Below, piece by piece: positions 1 through 9,090 of a DNA stretch of 64,000 nt. Source of the stretch: Nostoc sp. FACHB-110 (GTDB taxonomy: Bacteria > Cyanobacteriota > Cyanobacteriia > Cyanobacteriales > Nostocaceae); the NCBI RefSeq assembly GCF_014697425.1, contig NZ_JACJRU010000005.1:124001-188000 (forward strand), in the 5' to 3' direction. The first letter of the stretch is position 1, and each line of letters begins with the position of its first letter. The notes under the pieces are model-generated. The model was not told where the DNA came from. It did no database searches and saw only the letters and a list, made by a program, of their open reading frames with translations. The translations under genes were made by a program, and so were the position numbers.

Positions 1-2327
1 CGGCATATTTTAGCTATCAAGCTGCCAGAAATATGACACTCAAGGATTTAAGACAAAGTGCTTTTTTAGAAGTACAGAGAGGATCTGATGAAATTGAGGA
101 GTGGTTACACGTCCGCCAAGTAGAAGTAGAAACCTTGGCTAATACTCCGACTGTGCGTTCCTTAAATTGGTCTGTTGCAGAACCTTATTTAACCGCAGAA
201 GTTAAGCGGATCAAAGAATTTTTCTTTTTTCAAATGGTTAACCGTGATGGTTCATTTGCTAATACCAAAGTTGGGCGATCAAAGAAAAATATTCAAGATA
301 GAGATTTCTTTCAAAAAGCGATCGCAGGTAAAAGCAATATTTCCGATCCCTTCATTAGCCGTTCTACAGGAATTCCCTTAATTGCGATCGCTACTCCGAT
401 TTGGGCAAATAATCCCCAAGTTAATTCACCCATCGGAGTTTTCCACGGTAATGTGACAGTCGATCACATCAAAGAGGTCGTCGATTCCCTGAAATACGGC
501 CCCAATAGTTACGCTTTTGCGCTGAATTCTCAAGGACAAGCCATTGTCCATCCAAATTTAACTTTAATGTCCACCGTTGAAAAACCTGCACCTAGCTTAC
601 TCAACGTTGATGATTGCCATTTAAATGCGATCGCTCAACGGATGGTCAACAAACAGCAGGGAATTGAGTTGATGGAAATTGACGGTACATATAAATATGT
701 AGCTTATCTGCCGTTAAAATATACTAATTGGTCAGTAGCTTTAGTCATTCCCCGCCAGAATATCGAATCTCGACTGCAATTTCTCGATGCGATCGCTTTA
801 ATTGTCGGTGGGCTGACAGTCACCATGATTACTGTCTTGTGGAGAGTCCAAGCATTTGAACAAGCTGAACTCAAAAAGTCAAAAGCCGCAGCTGATACCG
901 CTAACCTAGCGAAAAGCGAATTTTTGGCTAATATGAGTCACGAACTGCGAACACCCTTAAATGGTATTCTTGGCTGCGCGCAAATTTTACTGCGTTCTTC
1001 AACTTTACCTGAGCCAGAGCAGTATCACGTCAATATTATTGAGCAATGTGGCTCCCATCTGCTGACTTTAATTAATGACATTTTAGATTTGTCTAAAATT
1101 GAAGCTAAAAAGCTAGAACTCCATCCTCATGATGTGCATTTACCTTCTTTTTTGCAAGGAATGGTGGAAATCTGCCAAATTCGGGCAGCACAAAAAGGTA
1201 TTTTGTTTGTCTATCAACCCGCAATTAACTTACCCCCCGGGGTTCATATCGATGCCAAAAGATTACGTCAAGTATTATTAAATCTGCTGGGAAATGCCAT
1301 CAAATTTACAGATGTAGGTCAGGTAAGTTTCCATGTGGAAGTGATCGAGCAACCCGCCAATGAGCAGCAGATAGTTAAACATCGGATTCGCTTTAAAATC
1401 CAAGATACAGGAATTGGCATAGCTCCGGCGGAGTTAAGCCAAATTTTTCTGCCCTTTGAACAAGTAGGTGAGAAAAAGCGCCAAGCTGAAGGTACTGGTC
1501 TTGGTTTAGCAATTACTCGGCAATTAGTACAGATGATGGGTAGTGATATCCATGTGCAAAGTCAAATTGGTCAAGGAAGTAGCTTTGGTTTTGAGTTAGA
1601 AATTCCCGCAGCCCATGATTGGGTACAGTCAGCAATGGCTGTCTCAGAGAAACAAATTATTGGCTTTGTTGGTGAACCTTACACTATTTTGATGGTTGAC
1701 GATCGCTGGGAAAATCGTACAGTGATTACAAACTTACTGCAACCATTGGGTTTTAATGTCGTGGAAGCTAACAATGGTAAAGAAGGTTTAGAAAAAGCTC
1801 TGGCTCTCCAGCCGAACTTAGTTATCACAGATTTGCTGATGCCAGAAATGGACGGCTTTGAATTGATTCAACATCTGCGTCAAACCCCAGAAATTCAAGA
1901 TGTTAAAATTATCGTCTCTTCTGCTAGCGTCTTTGAAGCCGACCAATATCGCAGTCTGCAAGCCGGCGGTGATGACTTCCTCAGCAAACCCATACAGGCT
2001 GACGAATTATTACGGCAATTAGCTAACCAACTAAATATAGTTTGGATTTACAAACAATCTCAAACTTCAGAGCCAACAACTAAAGAATCTACCACCGCAA
2101 ATAGCCAATCTTCCCAATTCACTCCGCCCAGCCCAGAAATTTTGCAAGAACTAGTTACTTTAGCTAGTAAAGGTAACTTCAATGCCATTCTCAAGTGGGC
2201 CGATCAACTAGAAAATTCCGACATCAAATTTGCGCCCTTTGCTAACGAAATCCGGCAACTAGCAAGACAATTTGACGAAGATTTAATCCTTAATTTCTTG
2301 AATCAATATGCAGTGGAAAAAGTGTGA
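1..2327 (+). CDS. Hybrid sensor histidine kinase/response regulator, 5' end outside window
   Basis: Membrane-bound sensor kinase with a C-terminal receiver. The frame stays open through the left edge (AYFSYQAARN precedes the first Met, at 33), so the true start and probably the first membrane helix are missing. Numbered from that Met: an extracytoplasmic Cache-like sensor occupies about residues 1-245, a membrane helix 252-271, the HisKA H-box has His303 (MSHELRTP), the HATPase_c region with its DTGIGI and GTGLGL boxes runs to about 530, and a receiver at 553-670 has acidic DD556-557 and phospho-acceptor Asp600 (TDLLMPEMDG). The last 75 residues could be a small helical phosphotransfer-like tail, but no clear HPt histidine was found. 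It overlaps the next kinase gene by 4 bases, so the two are probably cotranslated and work in one phosphorelay. The ligand cannot be read from the sequence. Confidence 0.9.
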   Translation, partial: AYFSYQAARNMTLKDLRQSAFLEVQRGSDEIEEWLHVRQVEVETLANTPTVRSLNWSVAEPYLTAEVKRIKEFFFFQMVNRDGSFANTKVGRSKKNIQDRDFFQKAIAGKSNISDPFISRSTGIPLIAIATPIWANNPQVNSPIGVFHGNVTVDHIKEVVDSLKYGPNSYAFALNSQGQAIVHPNLTLMSTVEKPAPSLLNVDDCHLNAIAQRMVNKQQGIELMEIDGTYKYVAYLPLKYTNWSVALVIPRQNIESRLQFLDAIALIVGGLTVTMITVLWRVQAFEQAELKKSKAAADTANLAKSEFLANMSHELRTPLNGILGCAQILLRSSTLPEPEQYHVNIIEQCGSHLLTLINDILDLSKIEAKKLELHPHDVHLPSFLQGMVEICQIRAAQKGILFVYQPAINLPPGVHIDAKRLRQVLLNLLGNAIKFTDVGQVSFHVEVIEQPANEQQIVKHRIRFKIQDTGIGIAPAELSQIFLPFEQVGEKKRQAEGTGLGLAITRQLVQMMGSDIHVQSQIGQGSSFGFELEIPAAHDWVQSAMAVSEKQIIGFVGEPYTILMVDDRWENRTVITNLLQPLGFNVVEANNGKEGLEKALALQPNLVITDLLMPEMDGFELIQHLRQTPEIQDVKIIVSSASVFEADQYRSLQAGGDDFLSKPIQADELLRQLANQLNIVWIYKQSQTSEPTTKESTTANSQSSQFTPPSPEILQELVTLASKGNFNAILKWADQLENSDIKFAPFANEIRQLARQFDEDLILNFLNQYAVEKV

Positions 2328-3598
2328 GAAATACTATGGCGGAGCCTTCTGGTCAAGGAATTATTTTAATAGTTGATGATAACCCGACGAATTTACAAGT
2401 GTTATCCAGCTTTCTGGATCAATCTAACTTTGAAGTCTGGGCAGCACGCAGTGGTGAAAAGGCCATTCAGCGATTAGAAAATGGTGATTTACCTGATTTA
2501 ATTTTACTAGATGTGATGATGCCTGGTATGGATGGATTTGACACTTGTAAATATCTCAAAAATCATCCACGGATTCAAGATATTCCGGTAATTTTTATGA
2601 CAGCCCTCTCAGAAACAGCCGATAAAGTTAAAGGGTTGCGATTGGGGGCTGTAGACTATATTACTAAACCTTTTCAGCAAGAAGAAGTCTTAGTCAGAAT
2701 TGAAAATCATCTGCAAATCAGAAACTTAACTAAGTCGTTGATTGCCAAAAATAGCGAATTACAAAAAACTCAAACTCAACTGATTCAAGCCGAAAAAGTA
2801 GCAGCTTTAGGGCAACTCACAGCCGGAATTGCTCATGAGGTTAATAATCCCATCAATTTTATCGCTGGCAACTTAAATTTTGTCGAAAAATATGTAAAGC
2901 AAGTAATTAGTGTACTTCATCTCTATCAAAAACATCTACCTGAGCCACCAGATGAAATTAAAACCGCAATTTATAAAAATGACTTCGACTTTCTGTTAGA
3001 AGATTTATCAAATATTATTCATTCTATGCAAGTCGGTACAAGTCGAGTTACAGAAATAGTCTCATCTTTGAATAAGTTTTCTCGACATAGAGAAACAGGT
3101 AAGAAATTAGCCAATTTGTATGAAGGGCTAGAAAGTACATTGCTGATTTTGGGACATCGACTCAAAAGTAATGGTCATTATCCAGCGATTCAAATAATCA
3201 AAGAATATGCGGAATTGCCTCTGATTGAGTGTCTGCCTGGGGAAATTAATCAGGTATTTATGAATTTAATTTGCAATGCCATTGATGCTATTGAAGAAAC
3301 ATATAAAAATAAAGATTTGCATGAACTTGGACAAAAACCAGGCGTAATTAAAATTAAAACTGAGGCAAATCAAGAAAGAGTAATTATTAAAATTGCCGAC
3401 AATGGCTCTGGTATTAAAAAAGTAGATGATTCTAAAATATTTGATGCCTTTTACACGACAAAACCTGTTGGCAAAGGTACAGGACTTGGCTTATCTATTG
3501 CTTATCAAATTGTGGTGAATAACCATAACGGTAAGCTGACATATAATTCTGTATCTGGTGAGGGCTTAGAGTTTGTGATTGAATTGCCAATTCGATAA
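2324..3598 (+). CDS. Response regulator-histidine kinase (REC-HisKA-HATPase)
   Basis: Soluble two-component protein with the receiver first. The receiver spans residues 13-130 with phospho-acceptor Asp63 (LLDVMMPGMDG) and the conserved Lys of the TKPF motif. A short coiled coil (about 131-160) leads to an H-box with His171 in AGIAHEVNNP, followed by a HATPase_c domain with DNGSGI and GKGTGLGL boxes. No membrane segment or DNA-binding domain is present. The GTG start overlaps the stop of the preceding hybrid kinase (GTGA overlap), which supports coupling; an ATG at 2336 is an alternative start. The NNP-type H-box is common in cyanobacterial REC-kinase proteins. A likely role is to take phosphate from the upstream kinase on Asp63 and tune its own kinase domain; that is inference. 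Confidence 0.88.
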   Translation: MRNTMAEPSGQGIILIVDDNPTNLQVLSSFLDQSNFEVWAARSGEKAIQRLENGDLPDLILLDVMMPGMDGFDTCKYLKNHPRIQDIPVIFMTALSETADKVKGLRLGAVDYITKPFQQEEVLVRIENHLQIRNLTKSLIAKNSELQKTQTQLIQAEKVAALGQLTAGIAHEVNNPINFIAGNLNFVEKYVKQVISVLHLYQKHLPEPPDEIKTAIYKNDFDFLLEDLSNIIHSMQVGTSRVTEIVSSLNKFSRHRETGKKLANLYEGLESTLLILGHRLKSNGHYPAIQIIKEYAELPLIECLPGEINQVFMNLICNAIDAIEETYKNKDLHELGQKPGVIKIKTEANQERVIIKIADNGSGIKKVDDSKIFDAFYTTKPVGKGTGLGLSIAYQIVVNNHNGKLTYNSVSGEGLEFVIELPIR

Positions 3599-3752
3599 CA
3601 GCAATCGGAAATTTATCACATCATTACCGATGGATAGAGGTATTAGGAATTTTCCAGCTTGGCGTAAGCAGATTCAGTTTTTTGCTCACCTACTCTTACA
3701 CCCCTAAACCTCTGACTACAACCATCGGTTTTTATCTGACTGGGGACGATTT

Positions 3753-5105
3753 TTACCGCATAGTCACGAATTCTTCAGCAGAACTAGGATGTATACCCAC
3801 AGTGGCATCAAAATCGGCTTTGGTAGCACCCATTTTAACAGCGATCGCTACTCCCTGAATAATTTCTGCCGCACTATCACCAACCATGTGCGCGCCTAAA
3901 ACCTTATTAGTATTTTGATCAACTATCAGCTTCATTAAGGTTTTTTCATCTTTACCAGGCAAAGTGTAATACATGGGGCGGAAACGCGATTTATAGATTT
4001 TAATCGCATCGCCATATTTCTCTCTCGCTTGGGCTTCCGTTAAACCAACCGTTGCAGCTTCGGGTGTGGTGAATACAGCTGTTGGCACATTTTCATAACT
4101 CATGACGCGAGGCTTGTTACCAAATACCGTATCTGCAAACGCCCGGCCTTCATTAATCGCTACAGGGGTCAGATTAATCTTATTTGTACAATCTCCTACT
4201 GCAAAGATATTTTCTTCATGGGTACGGCTGTACTGGTCAACGAGAATTGCCCCATCTCTGTGCTTCACATGAGTATTTTCTAAGCCGAGGTGCTGTGTAT
4301 TGGGTTTGCGACCAACAGCAGCTAAACTGACAGCATCAGCAACTACTGTCTCGACTGTATCGCCACTAGCTTTCACTGTGACTTTTACCCCTGCTTCACT
4401 TTTCTCAATTGCAATTAGTTCGCTGTTATTGAGAATCCGAATACCGTGGTTAGTCATCCCCTGCTGAATTTCGTTGCGGATGTCTTCATCAAAACCACGT
4501 AAGATTTTTTCGCCACGAATTACCTGAGTAACTTCACTACCCATCCCGTGTAAGATACAGGCAAATTCACACCCAATGTAACCGCCGCCCAAAATCACGA
4601 TGCGTTTTGGTTGTTCTTTGAGGTGGAAAATCTCATCCGAAGTGATGGTGTGTTCAATACCTAAAATATTTGGTTTAAAGGGTTTACCACCAACGGCAAT
4701 CAAAACCTTATCGGCTGTGACTTGACGTTCCCCAACCATAATAGTGTGAGGGTCAACAAATTTACCGTATCCTTGCAACACCTCAACTTTGGAGTTATCC
4801 AACATTCGTTGATAAATCCCATTTAGGCGAATCACTTCATTGTTCACTGCCGTAATCATCTTTTCCCAATCTAAAACACTCTCGACAGGACTCCAGCCAT
4901 AGCCTTGAGCTTCTTCAAATAAATCAGGAAAATGAGAGGCATAGACCATCAATTTTTTGGGAACACAGCCACGATTGACACAGGTTCCACCTAGTCTATC
5001 AAACTCGGCAAGCCCAACTTTAGCACCATATTCTGCAGCTCGCCTTGCAGTAGCAATTCCTCCAGAACCCGCGCCAATCACAAATAAGTCAAAATCGTAG
5101 CTCAT
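3753..5105 (-). CDS. gor: Glutathione reductase
   Basis: FAD-dependent class I disulfide reductase, 450 residues, which reduces glutathione disulfide with NAD(P)H in the cytoplasm. The N-terminal FAD motif GAGSGG is at 11-16, the redox pair Cys42/Cys47 sits in GGTCVNRGCVPKK, the pyridine nucleotide motif GGGYIGCEFA lies in mid-protein, and the C terminus has the catalytic His439-Glu444 (HPSSAEE). The full-length match, including the active-site spacing, separates it from mercuric reductase and lipoamide dehydrogenase; the VNRGC variant fits glutathione reductase. It lies downstream of a Prx5-type peroxiredoxin on the same strand, so the two may form a peroxide-detoxifying pair. A strong hairpin lies between them. 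Confidence 0.93.
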   Translation of the reverse strand: MSYDFDLFVIGAGSGGIATARRAAEYGAKVGLAEFDRLGGTCVNRGCVPKKLMVYASHFPDLFEEAQGYGWSPVESVLDWEKMITAVNNEVIRLNGIYQRMLDNSKVEVLQGYGKFVDPHTIMVGERQVTADKVLIAVGGKPFKPNILGIEHTITSDEIFHLKEQPKRIVILGGGYIGCEFACILHGMGSEVTQVIRGEKILRGFDEDIRNEIQQGMTNHGIRILNNSELIAIEKSEAGVKVTVKASGDTVETVVADAVSLAAVGRKPNTQHLGLENTHVKHRDGAILVDQYSRTHEENIFAVGDCTNKINLTPVAINEGRAFADTVFGNKPRVMSYENVPTAVFTTPEAATVGLTEAQAREKYGDAIKIYKSRFRPMYYTLPGKDEKTLMKLIVDQNTNKVLGAHMVGDSAAEIIQGVAIAVKMGATKADFDATVGIHPSSAEEFVTMR

Positions 5106-5133
5106 GTCTTTTCCGTTAATAATTACTAATGCC

Positions 5134-5179
5134 TAATACGTAATTCGTAATTTTTACCTTAATTACGAATTACGTATTA
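5134..5179. repeat. Perfect 19-bp inverted repeat between prx and gor
   Basis: Left arm 5134-5152 and right arm 5161-5179 are exact reverse complements (TAATACGTAATTCGTAATT) around an 8-base loop. The stem is AT-rich and is not followed by a T-run on the minus strand, so it is not a classic terminator. It could attenuate or stabilise the prx-gor transcript, or be one copy of a dispersed palindromic repeat. Confidence 0.85.
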
Positions 5180-5198
5180 TCAATTGCAAATTATCTAT

Positions 5199-5747
5199 TT
5201 ATACAGCAACAGGTTTTTTAGCTTCTTGCAGGTAAGCCAACATTGTATCTGCATCTGAAACTTCAAATGGATCTATAGGGCAATTGTCTAAAAAACCTGG
5301 CTCAATGAAAATCTTTTCGATTTTGCCATCATCAACTACCATTGAGTAACGCCAAGAGCGCATCCCAAAACCCAAATTAGACTTATCAACTAGCATACCC
5401 ATTTTGCGGGTAAATTCGCCATTGCCATCGGGAAGCAAGAATACATTTTTCGCGCCTTGTTGTTTACCCCATTGGAACATCACAAAGGCATCATTTACAG
5501 ATATACAAATTATTTCATCCACACCCAAGGCTTTAAATTGATCGTATAGTTCTTCATAGCGTGGTAGGTGAGAGGTAGAGCAGGTAGGAGTAAAAGCCCC
5601 AGGTAGTGAGAAAACTACAATACGTTTGCCGCCAAAAATATCTTGAGTGGTACGATCTTGCCAACGGTAAGGGTTTGGCCCTGGTACAGACTCATCACGA
5701 ACACGGGTTTTAAATACAACGTCAGGAACTCTTTCAATCACAGCCAT
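5199..5747 (-). CDS. Type II (Prx5-like) peroxiredoxin
   Basis: Thiol peroxidase of 182 residues that reduces hydrogen or alkyl peroxides. The active-site motif [14 protein letters not shown] carries peroxidatic Cys56, and the [11 protein letters not shown] segment is characteristic of the Prx5/PrxII group. Two further cysteines occur (IICIS at about 81 and DNCPI near 161), one of which could resolve the sulfenate. No signal peptide is seen, so the protein is cytoplasmic. The RBS AGAGG lies 5 bases before the ATG. In many bacteria this family is reduced by glutaredoxin/glutathione, which would explain the glutathione reductase gene directly downstream; that link is inferred. Confidence 0.92.
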   Translation of the reverse strand: MAVIERVPDVVFKTRVRDESVPGPNPYRWQDRTTQDIFGGKRIVVFSLPGAFTPTCSTSHLPRYEELYDQFKALGVDEIICISVNDAFVMFQWGKQQGAKNVFLLPDGNGEFTRKMGMLVDKSNLGFGMRSWRYSMVVDDGKIEKIFIEPGFLDNCPIDPFEVSDADTMLAYLQEAKKPVAV

Positions 5748-6188
5748 ATTTGCCTCTTAAGTAGTTGATGTGTGGACGGTTAATAAAATTTCGTTGCTGT
5801 AAATCAGAATAATTCTGATTTAAGAAAGATGCAATAGTCATAAATACTTAAAAGATATAAATAATTGAACTTAAGAATTGATAAATACGGGGAATGGGGA
5901 ACAGGGAAAGGCTAATTACAGTATTTTGTGGATAGAGGCTGAAGGAATTACCTCATTGGGATAAAACTGCTGTAAGAATTTTCAGCACATATAGCAGTCC
6001 GTGTAGGAGTTATAAACACTACGCCCTATTTCTCATTCCCAGCTATAGCTTAAGTATTATGACTCCACTGAGCATTTGAATCTATAAATTATACCTATAG
6101 TCCGAGGCGAAAAATCTGGAATTGCCGACAATAGAGTTGTAGGAAGTAAGTAGTTAATCACTTCTGATACCTTCAGAAGTCCCTAATT
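5748..6188. other. Gene-free stretch between prx and the pentapeptide protein
   Basis: 441 bases between divergent genes. It must hold the promoters for the peroxiredoxin (minus) and the pentapeptide protein (plus). No convincing -35/-10 pair, RNA gene or coding frame was identified. Confidence 0.5.
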
Positions 6189-6632
6189 ATGAAAGCGATA
6201 TTTTTGACAGCTGCCGCTTTAGTTAGTACCGTCACTCTAGCTACATCTAGTCCCGTCAAAGCAGAAAATCATAACCTAGTGCGACGCTTACAAGAAACTA
6301 GAGAATGTGCAGGCTGTAATTTAGCAGGCGCGAATCTGAAAAACGCTCACCTCATAGGTGTGGATTTACGAAATGCTAATTTAAAAGGAGCAAATTTAGA
6401 AGGGGCAAATTTAGAAGGTGCTGATTTAAGTGGTGCAAATTTACAGTCAGCTAATTTGAAAGAAGCTTTTGCGACTGGTGCTAGCTTTAATAATGCTAAT
6501 CTCACCAATGCTAATTTGAGTGATGCCAAGTTATACAACGTTGAAGTTGATGGTGCGGTAATGGTTGGCACTAATATTAACGGTGCTGATGGATTTGATA
6601 TCAATTTGGGTGTGGGCGGCGGAGAAGAATGA
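6189..6632 (+). CDS. Secreted pentapeptide-repeat protein
   Basis: 147-residue protein with a cleavable N-terminal signal (hydrophobic residues 5-19, then a PVKA-EN cleavage-like site at about 25/26), so it is probably periplasmic or thylakoid-luminal. Residues 45-135 are tandem A(D/N)LxX pentapeptides (GANLEGANLEGADLSGANL), which form a right-handed quadrilateral beta helix in this family. A CAGC pair near 40-43 precedes the helix and the C terminus is Gly-rich. Such proteins are very abundant in cyanobacteria and few have a known function. A hairpin directly downstream separates it from the convergent EF-G-like gene. Confidence 0.88.
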   Translation: MKAIFLTAAALVSTVTLATSSPVKAENHNLVRRLQETRECAGCNLAGANLKNAHLIGVDLRNANLKGANLEGANLEGADLSGANLQSANLKEAFATGASFNNANLTNANLSDAKLYNVEVDGAVMVGTNINGADGFDINLGVGGGEE

Positions 6633-6646
6633 TCGCAAATGGGTAT

Positions 6647-6674
6647 GTAGAGACGCGGCATTTCGCGTCTCTAC
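6647..6674. repeat. Palindromic repeat GTAGAGACGCG, terminator-like position
   Basis: Arms 6647-6657 and 6664-6674 are perfect 11-base reverse complements around a 6-base loop. A second small hairpin, CGTAGC/GCTACG, follows at 6707-6721. The pair lies between two convergent genes. The same core (TAGAGACGCG...CGCGTCTCTA) borders the element at 22486-22556, so this is a dispersed palindromic family that may double as a bidirectional terminator. Confidence 0.8.
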
Positions 6675-6728
6675 AGATTGTTTAAATACAAATTGGTTGC
6701 TAGAAGCGTAGCATTGCTACGTCTCTAC

Positions 6729-8786
6729 TTATTTATGACCGTTGCCGTTGCCGTTGCCGTTACCGTTACTATGACCGTTAGTCAAAATGCGTTCGGCAAG
6801 TTTTTCGGGTACTTCTTGGAGATGGTCATATTCCCAATGGAAAGAACCAACACCTAAAGTGAGCGATCGCAACTCTACAATAAAATTCTGCATTTCTGCT
6901 TGGGGCAAGTAGGCAGAAATATTATCCCAACCTTGCCAATCTTGTCTGCCTTCATAACCGAGAATTTGTCCCCGTCTACCACTCAGCAGTTGCAGTACCT
7001 TAGCTGTAAATTCGCTTGGGGTTGTGACTTGCACCCGCAAAATTGGCTCTAACAGGGTGGGTTGGGCTTGGGGTATGCCTGTCTGCATTGCCAAACGCGC
7101 AGCTTGTTTAAAGGCTTGTTCGGAACTATCAACGTTGTGATAAGAACCGTTGGTGAGTGTCACCGCTACATCCACAACTGGGAAGCCTAAAGGCCCATGC
7201 GCGAGAAATTCTCGCACACCTATTTCTACGCCAGGAATGTACTGTCGGGGAACTACGCCACCAACAATGGTTTCTTTAAAGTTGAAACCTTCACCGCGCG
7301 GTAGGGGTTTGATATCTAGGAAAACATCACCGAACTGCCCATGTCCACCACTTTGATGTTTGTAACGTCCATGTACTGAAGTCACAGGCTTACGAATTGT
7401 TTCTTTATAAGGTACTTGCGGTAGATGGGTCGTCATCGGCAAGTTATATTTACGGCGCAGTCTGTCTAGGGCGACTTGCAAGTGAATTTCACCTTGTCCC
7501 CATAGAATTACTTCGTGGGTATCACCGTGCTGTTCCCAAGCCAGGGAGGAGTCTTCTTCGAGCAGCTTGGTAATTGCACTGCTGAGTTTTACTTCATCGT
7601 TGCGCTTTTCGGGTGTAATAGCTAGGGCATAGACTGGTTCTAACTGTTCAGCTTTGGGGAATTCTTTGGCTGATTGTGTGGATAGTGTATCTCCGGTTTT
7701 GATACCTTCCATCCGGCTTAAAGCAATGATTTCTCCAGCTACTGCTTCATTGACAGACTGCTGCTGTTGTCCCATGAGGCGATAAAGTCCACCCGCGCGT
7801 ACACCGTTGAGGACAATACCATCGGTTAATTTACCTTGCCAAACTCGCACGAGTGAAAGTTTGCCACCTTGGGGAGTGTAATAAGTTTTTAATACCTGAG
7901 CTAGAGGTACTTGGCTGGCAATACCTTTTAAGCGACGTTCTGCTGTAGTTTCGGGTTCGGGTGCTTCACGTAGTAGGGCTTCTAATAGAGGTCTAACGCC
8001 ATAATCTTGTTCTGCAATCCCAAAGAAGACGGGGACTACTAAATCTGCCCCTAATTCCATTTTTAAATCTTTGAGGATTTCTTCTTGGGGAGGTTCAATA
8101 TCTTCTAATAATTCTTCGAGTAAGTGGTCATCAAAATTTGCTAAAGCTTCGAGCATTTCGGCTCGTGCAGTATGTTCTTCTTCTTTGAGATGTTCGGGGA
8201 AGGGAATTTGATCGGCTGGCGCGCCTGGGTGATATTGATAGGCTTGTTCGCTGACCATATCAATAAAGCCTGTGAGTTGTTCCCCTTGCATAATGGGGTA
8301 TTGGTGCGCGACCAAAGGACGGCTAGAAACGGCTTTTAAGGCGTGTAATGTTTCTAAAACATGAATATTTGCCCGATCCATTTTGTTAACAAAGACAATA
8401 TGGGGAATTTCCCAATCGTCTAAGAATTTAAATAGAGGAGCTAGGGTGAGGACGCGATCGCGTATGGGTTCGCAAACTACAATTGCCGCATCAACTCCCA
8501 TCAAAGCATTGTAAGTTTCTTGGGCAAATTCTACGCTGCCTGGACAGTCAATAAAGGTGAACCGAGTCCCGTTATAATCGGTGCTGGCGGCGCTAACTTC
8601 TACAGTCATTTGGCGATCGCGCGATTCTGCTGCACTATCTCCAACTGTATTTCCCTCTTTAACGCTGCCTTTGCGAGAAATCGCCCCAGTTACGAATAAT
8701 AGACTTTCTAGTAAGGTAGTTTTTCCGCTTAAATAAGGGCCGACAATTGCAACGTTCCGTGAACCCGATGTGACTTTTTCGGTCAT
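6729..8786 (-). CDS. EF-G-like translation GTPase (divergent paralogue)
   Basis: 685-residue relative of elongation factor G with all five domains. The ATG at 8786 is chosen because GGGAGG precedes it; a GTG 12 codons upstream lacks a good RBS. G1 is GPYLSGKT (16-23), G3 is DCPGSVEF (80-87) and G4 is NKMD (134-137). EF-G has DTPGHVDF at G3, so the catalytic His is Ser84 here, and the switch I ERGITI motif is replaced by DRQMTV. Domain IV includes NGSYHNVDSSEQAF (from 546) and domain V starts at about 578. The tail from 670 is a low-complexity Asn-Gly run encoded by a hexamer repeat. It belongs to the EF-G-like/FusA2-type group rather than the housekeeping EF-G, which normally lies with rpsL/rpsG/tuf. 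Weak GTPase activity or a regulatory role is inferred from the His loss. Confidence 0.88.
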   Translation of the reverse strand: MTEKVTSGSRNVAIVGPYLSGKTTLLESLLFVTGAISRKGSVKEGNTVGDSAAESRDRQMTVEVSAASTDYNGTRFTFIDCPGSVEFAQETYNALMGVDAAIVVCEPIRDRVLTLAPLFKFLDDWEIPHIVFVNKMDRANIHVLETLHALKAVSSRPLVAHQYPIMQGEQLTGFIDMVSEQAYQYHPGAPADQIPFPEHLKEEEHTARAEMLEALANFDDHLLEELLEDIEPPQEEILKDLKMELGADLVVPVFFGIAEQDYGVRPLLEALLREAPEPETTAERRLKGIASQVPLAQVLKTYYTPQGGKLSLVRVWQGKLTDGIVLNGVRAGGLYRLMGQQQQSVNEAVAGEIIALSRMEGIKTGDTLSTQSAKEFPKAEQLEPVYALAITPEKRNDEVKLSSAITKLLEEDSSLAWEQHGDTHEVILWGQGEIHLQVALDRLRRKYNLPMTTHLPQVPYKETIRKPVTSVHGRYKHQSGGHGQFGDVFLDIKPLPRGEGFNFKETIVGGVVPRQYIPGVEIGVREFLAHGPLGFPVVDVAVTLTNGSYHNVDSSEQAFKQAARLAMQTGIPQAQPTLLEPILRVQVTTPSEFTAKVLQLLSGRRGQILGYEGRQDWQGWDNISAYLPQAEMQNFIVELRSLTLGVGSFHWEYDHLQEVPEKLAERILTNGHSNGNGNGNGNGHK

Positions 8787-9090
8787 ACAACCTCCCTTGC
8801 GGTAAGTTATTCTTACCTGCACTACCTGTATGCTTCAGAGATAAATAATCCTTCTGTTGCAGGAGAATTATCCCTGCTTTAACTTGTCATTATCCTCCCT
8901 TTAATCTGATGCTCAAAAAATTGTAGTCACTCGTAAGATTTAACTTAAGAAAAGTTAAGTAAGCCAAACTTTAATGCAGATTCTAAAATATTTGTTAAAA
9001 CTTAAAGTGAGTTAGAGGTTAGAGGTTAAAGGCTAGGGTCTAGCTAATATGATTGGGAACTGTTATAAATTATTGAAAATTAGACAATAA
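8787..9090. other. Intergenic region with divergent promoters
   Basis: 304 bases between the EF-G-like gene (minus) and the TPR gene (plus). It holds a small hairpin (TTAACTT at 8940-8946 with AAGTTAA at 8952-8958) and a short direct-repeat run of GTTAGAG type near 9010-9030. No RNA gene or clear promoter was recognised. Confidence 0.5.

Noticed and set aside
6347..6661. 104-residue minus-strand frame opposite the pentapeptide protein
   Set aside because: Pentapeptide DNA is periodic and often leaves an open antisense frame; there is no RBS, and the sense gene has a signal peptide and repeats.
8787..8822. GTG start 12 codons upstream of the EF-G-like ATG
   Set aside because: The extension codes the RBS of the ATG and has no RBS of its own.
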